Below are positions 9,601 through 18,521 of a DNA stretch of 20,277 nucleotides, piece after piece; position 1 is the stretch's first letter; every line of letters begins with the position of its first letter. The translations under genes and the position numbers were made by a program. This stretch comes from Chara braunii (taxonomy: Eukaryota > Streptophyta > Charophyceae > Charales > Characeae): assembly GCA_003427395.1 (NCBI GenBank), contig BFEA01000251.1, positions 2,120,931 to 2,141,207 on the forward strand. Reading direction: 5' to 3'. Below the pieces are notes generated by a model. The model made no database searches, was not told the DNA's origin, and worked only from the letters and a program-made list of their open reading frames with translations.

Positions 9601-10467
9601 CAAGAGGGTCAGAACTTCAAAGCGGATGGTTCTAGGGGCTCGTTTGGACAGGCTTGGGTTAAACGTGGAGTGCTCCGTATCTCAGACTTTTCGTCTACAC
9701 TGTTGGGTGGGTGGCTGCCCCTGGAGCAGATCAAGGGTCCCCTCAGAGGACTGCAAAGGGTCGAAGAGCATTGGAAAGCCATCATTAACGCTATCCCCAG
9801 GACTGGTTGCTGCTTCTGGGTCCCGAGGGTCTGGATAAGGCAGGCACCTGATATGTGCCGAATTAGGAGAGAGAACAAAACTCGTTGTGGAAAGTCCTAG
9901 AAATCCTACCTAGCGGATTCAGGTGGATCGAACAGTGGCGCTGTGAGGGCCCAACAAACGACTTGTACTTGGTGGATGAGGATACGATCCTCCTGTGGGA
10001 TCCCACCGCAGACCAGGGTCCTGTCTGTAAGAAGCAAGAACCCATCAGTACAGCTGTATACGTGGGTAGGGAGGGTGCCACTCTGTTAGCTCAGCATTGA
10101 TCCAAAGGCTTGGGCCTGGTCACCCACCTCAGAAGGAGGTACAACTCTGAACATTGGAGATTATTCAGTCTCCCTAGGCTACAAGCAACAAGGTTTCAAC
10201 CTGAAGTCTCCCGCTTAAGTGGCTATCCCTCGGTGGCAGGCGGTGTGGAACGAAGATCTTACCGGAGTGGATTCAGACTTTGAAAGACTATGGGATATCC
10301 TGTCTACTCTGCCTAATGCGAGGCAAATCAGCATACTTTGGTTGCTATCCCTGATGGTCTCCCCATCTGCGGTCTGGTTGAGGAGCAAAGGCATGGAAGT
10401 GAATCTCGGTTGCTCAAGATGTCGCTGACCGTTTGAATCAACTATACATCTATGGTGGGACTGTCCC
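6662..10467 (+). pseudogene. LINE ORF2, endonuclease and reverse transcriptase part
   Basis: ORF2 nicks target DNA and copies the element RNA from the nick. The start is ATG 6662 within the end of ORF1. The APE-type endonuclease shows TWNMRGL (N at residue 11), QETK (E at residue 43), GGDRN (7088-7102; normally GGDFN) and SDHRPVL (from 7361), so most catalytic positions survive. The RT shows FLDLEKAYN (catalytic Asp at 8498-8500; the later Asp of KAYD is Asn here), MRQGCPLTPLIF (from 8669) and ADD (8804-8812). A thumb/connector follows (RLWGSTWPLSLLGRATVANV, then FPRSEGGLGL). The zinc motif begins CSRCR at about 10411 and continues past a stop as HLWWDCP to 10467. Stops are visible at 6899, 6950, 7532, 8159, 9406, 10098 and 10426, with frame changes near 8950, 9890 and 10100-10218. 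Intact motifs between many lesions fit neutral decay of a once active copy. Confidence 0.92.
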
Positions 10468-10814
10468 GTTGTCGGGCGGCCGAAGGCTAGTAGTCGGTCG
10501 CCCTAATACCGAGAAATTGGCCCGTAAAAAAGTTGTCTGAGAGGGAATCGGCCAGGAGTCTTGTTCAACCGGCTGGGAGAAATTAGGGGTAGTCAGGTCA
10601 CCTCTAATTTCGGATGTGTCAACCATCAAGACTAACCCTCAAAATTGACGAGAGGGACTATCGCTTCGCTGCCCTGACGGCTACCCTATAATCAACTTTG
10701 TTTCTGCCTGCTTTAGGCCTGTTCCCGAAACGTCTGGCCGCAGGGCGGTGTGTTGAGGGTGGGCTTTGGCAAAGCCTTTCTACGGTGTCCAACGGGCGCA
10801 AGGACGTACCCCCA

Positions 10815-11250
10815 CATTTAATTGCATTTAATATTAAAATTAAAATGAAAAAGATAATTAAAGACAAAAGAGAAGAAGAGAAAAACAGAATATTCATCAA
10901 ATTATTTAAAATCATCGATATTAGAATTTTGATGAGATCGTCCTAAATTATTGATTTTCTGATAACATATTTAAAAATGGGAGAAAAAGATTGAATGCAA
11001 TAATAGAAAAAGAAAACGAAGGAATTTCGCTATTTAATTGAAATCCATCGGGTTTTATTGCTGGCAGGATCGCCTTTATTTTCAATACTTTCGATAATGG
11101 AATTAAGGAATAAGAGAAATAAATAAAATAATAAGAAGGAGAGAAAAACCATAATTATTGACTGATTGGCGTAATTTTTGCTCCATTTATCTATGATCGA
11201 ATTTACCCCCGGATTATTCATTTACTCTAATTCTAACGATTTCCACTATT
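10815..11250. other. AT-rich island
   Basis: Immediately after cgtacccccac the sequence becomes very AT-rich for about 430 bp, with purine-rich aaa/gaa runs on the plus strand and many att/taa. It ends as abruptly near 11250. No frame here is convincing: the short open frames are Lys/Ile/Leu low-complexity products. It could be a matrix-attachment-like region, or a separate AT-rich insertion inside the larger one. Confidence 0.55.
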
Positions 11251-11379
11251 TTGCGGTGACTGGGTTTTGCACACATGGCTTACCTGATTTACCTGATTTC
11301 CAACCTTACCTTAACCTGTGTGTTGTGAGTGAGGGATGGCTGGACGGTGTTGTATACCGCCATGTTGATCCAAACGTGT

Positions 11380-12120
11380 TACCCGGGTGCTTTGCGTCGG
11401 TGTGGCCGTTGATTCGGTTCGGGCACGTCGTTCCGGTCCGGAACCGGTCCGGTGTTACCGCGGGGTGGCGCCATTCTACGATATTCTACATATTTCAGGA
11501 CCGATCACCTGATATGGGGCGGGTTAGGAGTTATTCCAGTATGGCTACGTTCTACGGTATTCGGCATGGACAGGTGTGACATCGTATAGATTCGAAATTA
11601 CAAATGCTCGACATATTTCAAGATCGGATTGATTCGGCACCAACACGGCGATGCGAACCGGTATTTATTCTCAGGTTTGGGACAGGATCAGCGCTATTCC
11701 GACATGGCCGCGCGAGTTCGACATCGGCACGATATAGCAGCCCGGTACTGGTTTTCAGGCTCGGCCCAGGTACGGTGCAGGGTTTTCATGTTCGGTGATG
11801 GTACGGTACGGGCGCTACGGTTCAGACCGGTAATTCCCTGGTTCGACATTGGTATGGTGACGGCATAGACCTTTATTGTTTTGCGGCAGCTACTTCAGGT
11901 GCAACTAGGAGGAGGGACTCTACCTCTCCAGGCCTTCGAGGCTCGGTACGTCGATCTAGGTACAGTCGTGGCGCAGGTACCATTCGAGACTTGGTTGGTA
12001 TAGTTATTTCATGGTGTGGTGCTTCGGTACAACTTTGGATTGTCGGGGCTCACTAATTTTGGCATTGGCACGATGTCGAGCCGGCTTGTTACGGCTAGGG
12101 CTGCCACGATCGACTTGCGG
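11380..12120. repeat. GC-rich degenerate short-motif repeats
   Basis: The motifs cggttcgg, ggtccgg, ggtacggt, ttcgacat and ttcggcat recur many times at irregular spacing (for example ccggtccggaaccggtccgg at 11434-11453, and ggtacggtacgg near 11810). The open frames here look repetitive (Arg, Gly, Phe, Ser) and match nothing. I read it as a decayed short-period satellite, not a gene. 12120-12890 shows nothing I can name. Confidence 0.4.
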
Positions 12121-12900
12121 CAACTGTCGAGCCTTCAGATAAGACTAACTGGTACAAGCCCTACTGCAATACGAACCCTGGCCTGAAGGCCGTTGCTACC
12201 ACCACAGTCGGAGTGCTAGGCCTACTGGCTCGAGCCTGTCCACTGCCTCTGCAGGGGGTCTGAAGACTCAGGTACCGTTCGAGGAAATAGATCCAGTTGT
12301 GTTGAGCCTACGAGGGAGAATCGATGTGAATATAGCAAGGTGCAACGAGTACCAGTGGACATTCAGACGAGGGGAAGTCTCTTACGGCTTGCCAGGTGTA
12401 CCCCGCCCACTTCGCGGCCCGGTTCGGAACAGGAAGAGGCGAGCGTGCGCTCCCCAAGGACGGTGCGCGGTAGACAAAGGGAGGGTGATCGAACCCGATG
12501 CTCCAGTGAGTAGGCAGAGGGAAAAAGGAAGAGAGAGAGTGAGAAAGGGAGGGGGCATGCGTCAGATGAGAATCTGCTTCCTTTTACTGTTCGAAATTTG
12601 GCATCTGTCGGGGAAAAGAGCCTAGGTGCATCCAATATGGTGTGAGTGCATGGTGTACTCCGCCCTCATCTCGCATTCGGGCGGAGAGTTGGAGAGAATC
12701 GTTCTGCGTGCCTGGTGTACAGCGCTCACGGGGGACGCGAACGCGGGGAGGGCGATCCAAGGGGCAAATGCTTGCACAGCGCGGGTAATGAGAGCTATGT
12801 GATGACGAGGGCTACCCCGCTACCGAAGAGCTTCGTAGGGGGTGGGGAAGAGAGATGATCGAGCAAGAACGAACCGGTATGGTGTGTATGGCAAACAGTT

Positions 12901-12966
12901 CCGCTGTTAGTGGGAACAGTTACATACGTCGATCAGTCACTCGAATAGCCCGCTGCTAGCGGGAAC
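12901..12966 (+). repeat. Pair of near-identical 17-bp hairpin repeats
   Basis: Copy one is 12901-12917 and copy two is 12950-12966; they differ at two bases only. Copy two folds as cccgct (12949-12954) with agcggg (12958-12963) around gct. Copy one keeps the same pairing with one G-T wobble. Confidence 0.45.
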
Positions 12967-13078
12967 CGTCGCTCCCGCTTAACAGCCAATCAGGCATCGC
13001 TGCTGCAGGCTGGCGTGGACATGTCGAAGTCACTGGCCTGATAATCCAGCACTCTAGAAGCTAGGGAAACCAGTCAGT

Positions 13079-13220
13079 CTCGCTGATGAGACAATCAAAC
13101 ATCCGCGTTAACGAAAGGACACTTGGTCTCGTGAGACAGTCAAGCATTCATGTTGTTGAGACGAGCGGATACTTTGGTTGGCGAGACAATAGAGTGGTAC
13201 CTTTACCTATGGAGACGATC
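13079..13220. repeat. Imperfect ~50-bp tandem repeat
   Basis: Units start near 13079, 13128 and 13179. Each opens with a c-t-c-g/g-c-g then TGAGACA or GAGACA, and the first two end with actTTGGT or acttggt. Unit two has about 51 bases against 49 in unit one, and the third decays after its first 20 bases. The frame across it (13086-13286) is repeat-derived and I do not call it a gene. A CTGATGAG...CGAAAGG arrangement inside unit one resembles a hammerhead ribozyme but lacks stem II. Confidence 0.5.
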
Positions 13221-13538
13221 ATTTCCGTTGAAGTAGAGCTCAACCAATCTCGGCCCCTAAATGAGAGGACAGGAGCGGAGAACTAGAAAACGAAGCTCGA
13301 CTTTATAAGTAAGACTATCCCATTTACAGATAAGCACGTAAGCGCGACTAAGATCCGTTAGGAGTCAGTGACAGCAAGGGCAAGCACCGAGTGGGGCAGA
13401 AGGAATCAAAGCTTGTGGGTTTCGTTTTCGAAACATACTCCCAGAAGTCGGAACTACGAAGAGAGAGAAGATCCTTGGGCATGGGTGTGAGAGATGCTCG
13501 CGAGGAACTGAGAAATTTGTAGTCTGATTTTGTTCTCG

Positions 13539-13578
13539 TTTATTATTATTATTATTATTACTATTATTAATTTTTTTT
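13539..13578. repeat. (TTA)n microsatellite with T run
   Basis: About ten TTA/ATT units with one interruption (ctattatt), followed by a run of T. Confidence 0.85.
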
Positions 13579-14250
13579 ATGATTTTGCGGGGAACTGTGA
13601 ACAAAGGAAACAGGGGAAAGTCCATCTGAAGGAGGATTGGGTTAAACCCACAGACTGTGTGTAAAGTTCGTCACTAGTTCAAATTAGGAGGAACTCTCCA
13701 AGATGTACATTTGCTGCATTTCACGAGTGAACAGCCGTTGACCAAGGGTAATTATTGAGTCAGAATTCGCTAAAAAAGGGGGGAAAACTCTACTTTCAAT
13801 TATTCAAGTCTGTGAGAATTTGGCATGCAGATTATACTACTGAGTTCCGGATCACCCCCAGGAAAACAAGCTTGTTCTTTGGCTTACTGATTCCTTAAAA
13901 TTTCACTGGGTAACTGACTAGCTAATTATTCAAGAATTCGATTCGACAAACGGTTTGGAAGCCCTCTAATCGGGACGGGGTCTAGCGCTCGTCCGCGGTC
14001 CATTTACTGTCGATTGCCTGAAGGCGAATCTGAGAACTGGTCCTTTAATCATTATTGTTGGATCAGTCGGTGCGGTAAACAGAGGGAAGGGAAGACAAGA
14101 CAACCTAGTGAAATACAGTGTGAGAGAGAGAAAGGCAGTGAGACTGGGTGTGCGTGAGGAAGAGAGACCGGGAAAGTGAGTGAGCTGAGAGGGACGAAGC
14201 GTCAAGGGAAAGTGAGGGCGAACACGGACGAAAATAAGTGAACTTTGGGG

Positions 14251-14379
14251 TATTGTATATGTTATGCTCTTGCCGTTATGAGTGATTCTACAATACGTAC
14301 CTGTTCGTTATGCTCTTGCTTGTTTGACAGATTACACAATACATACATGTTCGTTATGCTTTTGCTGTTCTGAGAAACC
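14251..14379. repeat. 46-bp tandem repeat, about 2.8 copies
   Basis: Units begin at 14251 (diverged), 14291 and 14337. They share caatac-tac-tgttcgttatgct-ttgct. Units two and three are 46 bp apart and differ at few sites in the shared first 30 bases. A frame running from 14282 through the repeat to a TAA near 14566 ends in a basic stretch (WRKKFYKKVRA), but nothing identifies it. Confidence 0.6.
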
Positions 14380-14783
14380 TCGAGTCACATACTTGCGTCT
14401 GAGATGTTTGATGATCTACTGTACTCTTGAGGACTTACCTGAGATCTGGTTGGAGCGACTCCCTGATCTAACCGATGCAAACGGAGATCAGGAAAAGTTG
14501 TCCCAAACAAGGAACTGGAGGAAGAAGTTTTATAAGAAAGTCCGCGCGAATTCTCAGAAGTGGTAAATAAATGTTCTCCTATATTCTCGATTAAGGATTC
14601 TCAAAGATTACTGTCCCAAAGAATGTTAAAGAAACTAGTGGAAAGTGGGGAAGTGCGACAGGCGAAGTAAAACCCCACTGCCCTGCTGGTCGTTGAGGAC
14701 CTCTGAAGCGGGCGCGGCGAGTGACAGGCGCCGTAGCCTTTGGCTTCAGCGAACAGCAGGTGCCCCTCCCTGGGTTTCCTCAC

Positions 14784-15188
14784 ACCGCGTCCAAACGCGT
14801 CTGGAACTGGTGGGCACACCACTGGAGAGTCTGGGGTGGCCAGGGAGTAGATTGGTCAGAGAGATGGGCCCTGTTGGGGTTTCTCCCAGCTCACATTGAA
14901 GGTCACAAAGGATGGGGTTATGCAGCCCATGTGGTCCGAGGTCTGCTATGCGAGATAATATGGAAGGACAGAAAGCGATCCAGATTCGAAGGGCGGCCTT
15001 TCTCAGACGTGGAAACAAAAAGAAACATCAAACAGGGGCTGAAGCACGCCATCTGTGCGAGCTGGAGAGGCAAAGCGGAATCAGGTAAGGGCAATAGGCA
15101 ACAATTGAGGTGGTTTCAACAGACGTGGGCAACCAACAGCCTTTGGGTGATATTACACCCAAGTAAGGGTCTTGTCTTCTCAGACTGA
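14784..15188 (+). pseudogene. LINE ORF2, C-terminal part
   Basis: This is the continuation of the interrupted ORF2. It opens with TASKRVWNWW, the segment that follows the zinc-motif CP. It goes on through WSERWALLGFLP and LCEIIWKDRKRSRFEG, the latter being the typical plant LINE tail pattern (IW..RN...FEG), and ends at the stop 15186-15188. This stretch has no internal stop over 135 codons, unlike the left half. That is expected by chance for so short a piece, or it may mean the last part decayed less. A separate 5'-truncated copy of the same family is the alternative, but that would need it to begin exactly where the left copy ends. Confidence 0.85.
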
Positions 15189-15685
15189 TTTCTTGAGAAG
15201 CTGCCTTGAAAACGTAGGGATTCAGGCGGGGATGGTGGATAGCCTGGCGAGTCATCAGGGTAGTCAGAGATAGGGTTTTTTCAAAACCAGGGCACTCGGT
15301 TCAGTAAGGTCGCTGTGGACCATTAGTAGAGTGCCAACAAGTCCGGATGAAGTCCTCTGGGCCATGTTAGTCCCAGATAGATCATGGACTAAGTGGGAAA
15401 CTCGCCTAGGAATCCACTGTTTCCGTAATGGTTTTGTAACAATCATTTGTTTTTTTCAGCAGGGAAGTCATGGTCAGGCGTGGTTTTGAATATTGGTCGT
15501 TTCGAAAATTAGATTCATTTCTTATGATATACTCTGGGTTAGCAGGAGTATTCGCAGGTCTCCTATCTGTAAGCTAAGCTGGTTGATGTTGTCAAATACC
15601 TCCGGGTCGAATTGTGAGGTCCCCGACCTCATTTCGTATTGATAATTGAATTTGTTGTTGGAAAAAAAAAAGAAAAAAAAAGAAA
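15189..15685 (+). other. LINE 3' UTR and poly-A tail
   Basis: The roughly 470 bases after the ORF2 stop have no gene and no repeat I can name. They end in an A-rich tail (15662-15685: A10, G, A9, G, A3) that marks the LINE 3' end. A tail interrupted by G is usual for old insertions. I could not find the base run after it (aatggagtgggaccc) near the 5' end, so the target duplication is not established. Confidence 0.75.
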
Positions 15686-15998
15686 TGGAGTGGGACCCAG
15701 GCTCGGCAAACTCGGAGCGCAGTAAAATTCAGGGTCGACAAAAACAGGCTGGAGGTACTGGTGGTTTAAGGACCATGGCCTCCTCGGCCTCCTACGGGCA
15801 GCTACCGGCCTCAAAATGCCCACCCTCCCGACGACCACCGACGTTGAAATTTGATTGACATTGAAATGTCCTTGGGGGGGGAAATGCAACCCTGACAGGC
15901 TGCTAACACGCATCCTGTATAGCGGCCTGACTCCTGCGCTTGCTCCCTCGATCTCCCCCCGCGCTTGCCTTGTCGAAGGTCATGCGAAAACCGTTCTG

Positions 15999-16042
15999 CC
16001 CCCCCGCCCCCCCCCACCGCTCTAGCCCCCCCCTAGCCCCCC
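15999..16042 (-). other. C-tract cluster (G-quadruplex potential on minus strand)
   Basis: Four C runs, of 7 (15999-16005), 9 (16007-16015), 8 (16026-16033) and 6 (16037-16042), are separated by 1, 10 and 3 bases. The minus strand thus has four runs of at least six G with short loops, fitting the G-quadruplex pattern; the plus strand could form an i-motif. Confidence 0.7.
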
Positions 16043-16229
16043 ATGATTCCGCTGTAGGTAGGGTCTAGGGTTGGACTCGTGAGATCCGGAGTGTTAGAGA
16101 AATACTACCTGGAACCGACCCAATACCGGGGCGAGGGAACAAATTGTCCAGTCCAGACCATCCTCCTTCAGCCATCTCATCGTCGTACCCGAGGAGCGGC
16201 GAGGAGAGACAAAAAGGGTCTCTCTGCAC

Positions 16230-16279
16230 CACTCACCAAATGTGCAAAATGAGTCACTCACCAAATGTGCAAAATGAGT
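16230..16279. repeat. Exact 25-bp tandem duplication with inverted partner
   Basis: The 25-bp unit cactcaccaaatgtgcaaaa(tgagt) occurs twice without change (16230-16254 and 16255-16279). An imperfect inverted partner lies at about 16332-16375 (gtgcatgtggtgagtggtgg), pairing with about 16205-16250. The two arms could fold as a long imperfect hairpin with about 80 bases between. Confidence 0.75.
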
Positions 16280-16869
16280 ATGAATCGTTGTTGAGAACAT
16301 GGAAAGATACACCGCCATAGTTTTTGTAATTTGTGCATGTGGTGAGTGGTGGAGCGAGGCCCAAAAGAGGGAGGCTACTGCAAAAAAAAGAGAAAAAAAA
16401 AAAGAGGGAGGCAATACCATTTGTGTAGGAACGCGTGCCCGATTCGTTGCGAGCGTGATTTTCTTGTCGTCTTCCCTGACCCCTCTCTCTCCCCGTCAGA
16501 TGCTACGGGTACGAATGGCAGCGAACCGGAACGCCGCAGCGTGGTAGTCCCTCGACGCGAAGCTCGTGCGCGGAGCCCAGGTCTGCCGAGCTGCCCCCTG
16601 TCGGCAGGTCGGTGTTTCACCGCGGAGCAATCCTATACTCTCCTCCCTGTACGCTGCTGTTCTTCACATGGCACCCACTATCTCTTGCTCCTAATGCACA
16701 CTATATTGTTCCTTGTTCCGATGGAGAAGTGTTTGATGGGACGAGGGGGATTGATTGATCATTGATTGGATGTCATCGGTTCTTCCAGGGTTTCCATCAT
16801 CTCCTTTGGACGTTCGGTCGTCGGCAGGAAGTTCGCTAACTACTAGTGCGTGATCGGCTTGACTCTGCT

Positions 16870-17360
16870 TATCGCCTTTGTGCGTGCGTGTGCATGTGGC
16901 ATGTGTCGCCCACATCTTTGTGCTTCTGTGTGAATACGTCGCACACTATCTACATAGCTCGTTTCCTTTGTCCCTCCCGTGTGACGTATGCGTACGTCAG
17001 ACACTATGTACTTTGGCTCCTCTCCTCTGTGCCTCTGTGTGCATACGTCAATTACTACCTCCTTTGTGCCTGTGTTTGATTACGTCGCACACTATCTACT
17101 TTGTGGGTGTGTGCATGCGTCGCCTGTGTGAATACGTCGATTACTACCTCCTTTGTGCCTGTGTTTGATTACGTCGCACACTATCTACTTTGTGGGTGTG
17201 TGCATGCGTCGCCTGTGTGAATACGTCGCACACTGTCTCCTTTGTGCCTTGCTGCATTTCGGTGTCCAGCGATTCGGCGAAGGTGTCTGAAGTTGCTGAC
17301 CTATGCGTACGTCACACATTATGTATTTGGCTCGTTTCCAGCTCACGTGCTGTGGGATTA
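16870..17360. repeat. TACGTC minisatellite with exact 89-bp duplication
   Basis: The unit 17051-17139 is repeated base for base at 17140-17228. Shorter, diverged versions lie on both sides. Within units, TACGTC followed by gcacactatctac or aattactacctcc and then tttgtg recurs. I count eight TACGTC in about 500 bp. The ACGTC core resembles plant bZIP sites (TGACG/ACGTCA), but a satellite with a motif is enough to explain it. The exact copy implies a recent duplication. Confidence 0.85.
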
Positions 17361-17528
17361 TGTCACACGCTATCTTGGTCCTTTTCTTTCGACGGGGAGA
17401 CGATTGACGGAACGACTGGTATTACCAGTAGTTGATCGGATGTCAGCTTCTCCCAAGTTCCCCATAATCTCGTCTTTGGCCGTCGCCTCCCGGCGACAGG
17501 ACGTTCGTGGGGGACTTGTTTGACGTGG

Positions 17529-17700
17529 CCTGGTTTGTCTCCTTTGTTCCTGCGCGAAGTTTTTGCATGCTTGGCTGGCTGCGCTCGGCTTGTCTCTTTT
17601 GCCCGCGCGAAGATTGCGTGCATGTTTGGCTTGTATTCTTTGTGGCTTTGTAAATGTTGCGTGCTCGTTCGGCTTGGCTTGGCTTGTCTACTTTGAGCTT
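17529..17700. repeat. Degenerate ~43-58-bp tandem repeat
   Basis: Four units start near 17529, 17587, 17629 and 17672. They share ggcttgtctc-tttg, then (first two) c-gcgcgaag and ttgcgtgcatg-like endings, then ttcggctt. Divergence between units is considerable. Confidence 0.55.
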
Positions 17701-18005
17701 GTGAAGGTCTGGGCATGGCGCTCACGTATGTTGAGTGTTTATTTTTTGATGACATTCGTTTATCTTCACGTTCATCCGCTCTACCGTCGTCCTCGAGCAG
17801 AACGCACCTTCGCAATTAATGTATACAAGCTGTTTTTACGGCCGGGTACGGTAATGATGAACGCTTGTTGTGTTCCGGGGAAGAGGATAGTACTGGTTCT
17901 CATCACTCCCCTTTGACGAATGAGCTTAAGATGTGGTCTCGTCCCCCTATCCTCTTTCCTTCGTCCGTGCCGTAATTTACCTCTCTTCTTGTAATCTCTT
18001 TCTCT

Positions 18006-18006
<1 letters not shown>

Positions 18007-18036
<30 letters not shown>
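18007..18036. repeat. (CT)15 microsatellite
   Basis: Fifteen perfect CT units. They sit in a pyrimidine-rich 500-bp stretch upstream of the RabGDI-like exon, as is common in plant promoters and 5' leaders. Confidence 0.95.
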
Positions 18037-18042
<6 letters not shown>

Positions 18043-18145
18043 ATTCGATGATCATCTTTTGTCTTCTTTCAAATTACAGTATGTACTCTGTAGATTTATC
18101 TCCGATTTTATCCTCCATGCTGTTCCCTCTCCCCCCTTCTACGTC

Positions 18146-18163
18146 TTTTTTTTTTTTTTTTTT
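18146..18163. repeat. T18 tract
   Basis: Eighteen consecutive T in the same pyrimidine-rich stretch. Confidence 0.95.
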
Positions 18164-18328
18164 GGTTAACGTATTGTATTACTTATGTCCTCTTGTGCAC
18201 TCTGCCTGTCGTATGCGTGTCATTTGCCCTACTCTTCGTCTCCTCTTCTGCGTTCTATGGCTTCCCTCCTCGTACTGTTTTGCGAATCAGGTCTTGGTCT
18301 TTTGGTGCGCTTCTCTTCCTCTCCCTTG

Positions 18329-18472
18329 GTGAGTCCCCTCTCCGCCGCTCCTTTTGTCGGGAGTTTGCTGGGTGTTGTTATTAGGTTGTGGACATGGAGG
18401 GTTTTCGTTTTTTCTGTAGTCTGTGCTGAATGTTTTGGTGCTCAAATTTTCCTGGTGTTTTGTTTTTGATAG
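18329..18472 (+). other. Possible 5' UTR intron of the RabGDI-like gene
   Basis: A consensus donor G/GTGAGT at 18329-18334 and a T-rich run before an AG at 18471-18472 (gttttgtttttgatag) could bound a 144-bp intron just upstream of the ATG. This is inference from splice-site pattern only; no transcript supports it. Confidence 0.3.
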
Positions 18473-18521
18473 GTATCCTAGCTGTCTTACCCTAGCGGGT
18501 AGGTCGGTCATTAACTCAATC

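Larger units (their letters stand above)
10468..14783. mobile_element. Nested ~4.3-kb insertion inside the LINE
   Basis: The left LINE half stops after HLWWDCP (10465-10467 is the Pro codon). The right half resumes at 14784 with TASKRVWNWW, which is what normally follows the CP of this zinc motif in plant LINEs. The intervening DNA has no LINE similarity, so it was inserted after the LINE. I see no transposase, integrase or helicase frame in it. Ends of about 40 bases are weakly inverted relative to each other (left tccgttgtc-like then ccgaaggcta; right, on the minus strand, ctgctgttc then ccaaaggcta). No convincing target duplication is seen, so the class is unresolved. Composition changes sharply inside it, suggesting several successive insertions or a composite. 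Confidence 0.72.
5526..15685 (+). mobile_element. Degenerate L1-type LINE split by a nested insertion
   Basis: The order is that of a two-ORF non-LTR retrotransposon: ORF1, an overlapping ORF2 (APE endonuclease, RT, CxxC...HxxxxC zinc motif, C-terminal tail), 3' UTR and poly-A. About 4.3 kb of foreign DNA interrupts ORF2 at the zinc motif. Without it the element is roughly 5.9 kb from ORF1 to the tail, a usual size for plant L1-type elements. The copy is dead: ORF2 alone carries at least seven in-frame stops and three frame changes. The 5' boundary is uncertain and could reach back to about 4.7 kb. Few truncations and an identifiable tail suggest it was once close to full length. Confidence 0.88.
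15686..16860. other. Gene-free spacer with several small repeats
   Basis: I see no convincing exon. The stretch holds the C-tract cluster and the 25-bp duplication listed separately, a G8 run near 15873-15880, and A-rich tracts at 16381-16404. Open frames at 16299-16765 are low-complexity or lack motifs. Confidence 0.45.

Noticed and set aside
11178-12625. Several open frames of 60-130 codons in the GC-rich part of the insertion
   Set aside because: They follow short repeated DNA motifs and overlap in several frames; none shows transposase or other motifs.
13079-13140. Hammerhead ribozyme suggested by CTGATGAG and CGAAAGG with a nearby ggtctc
   Set aside because: The bases between the two core halves do not form a stem II, and the stretch is better explained as one unit of a 50-bp tandem repeat.
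14282-14566. 94-codon frame with a basic C-terminus
   Set aside because: Its first half is the 46-bp tandem repeat and the second half matches no family I know.
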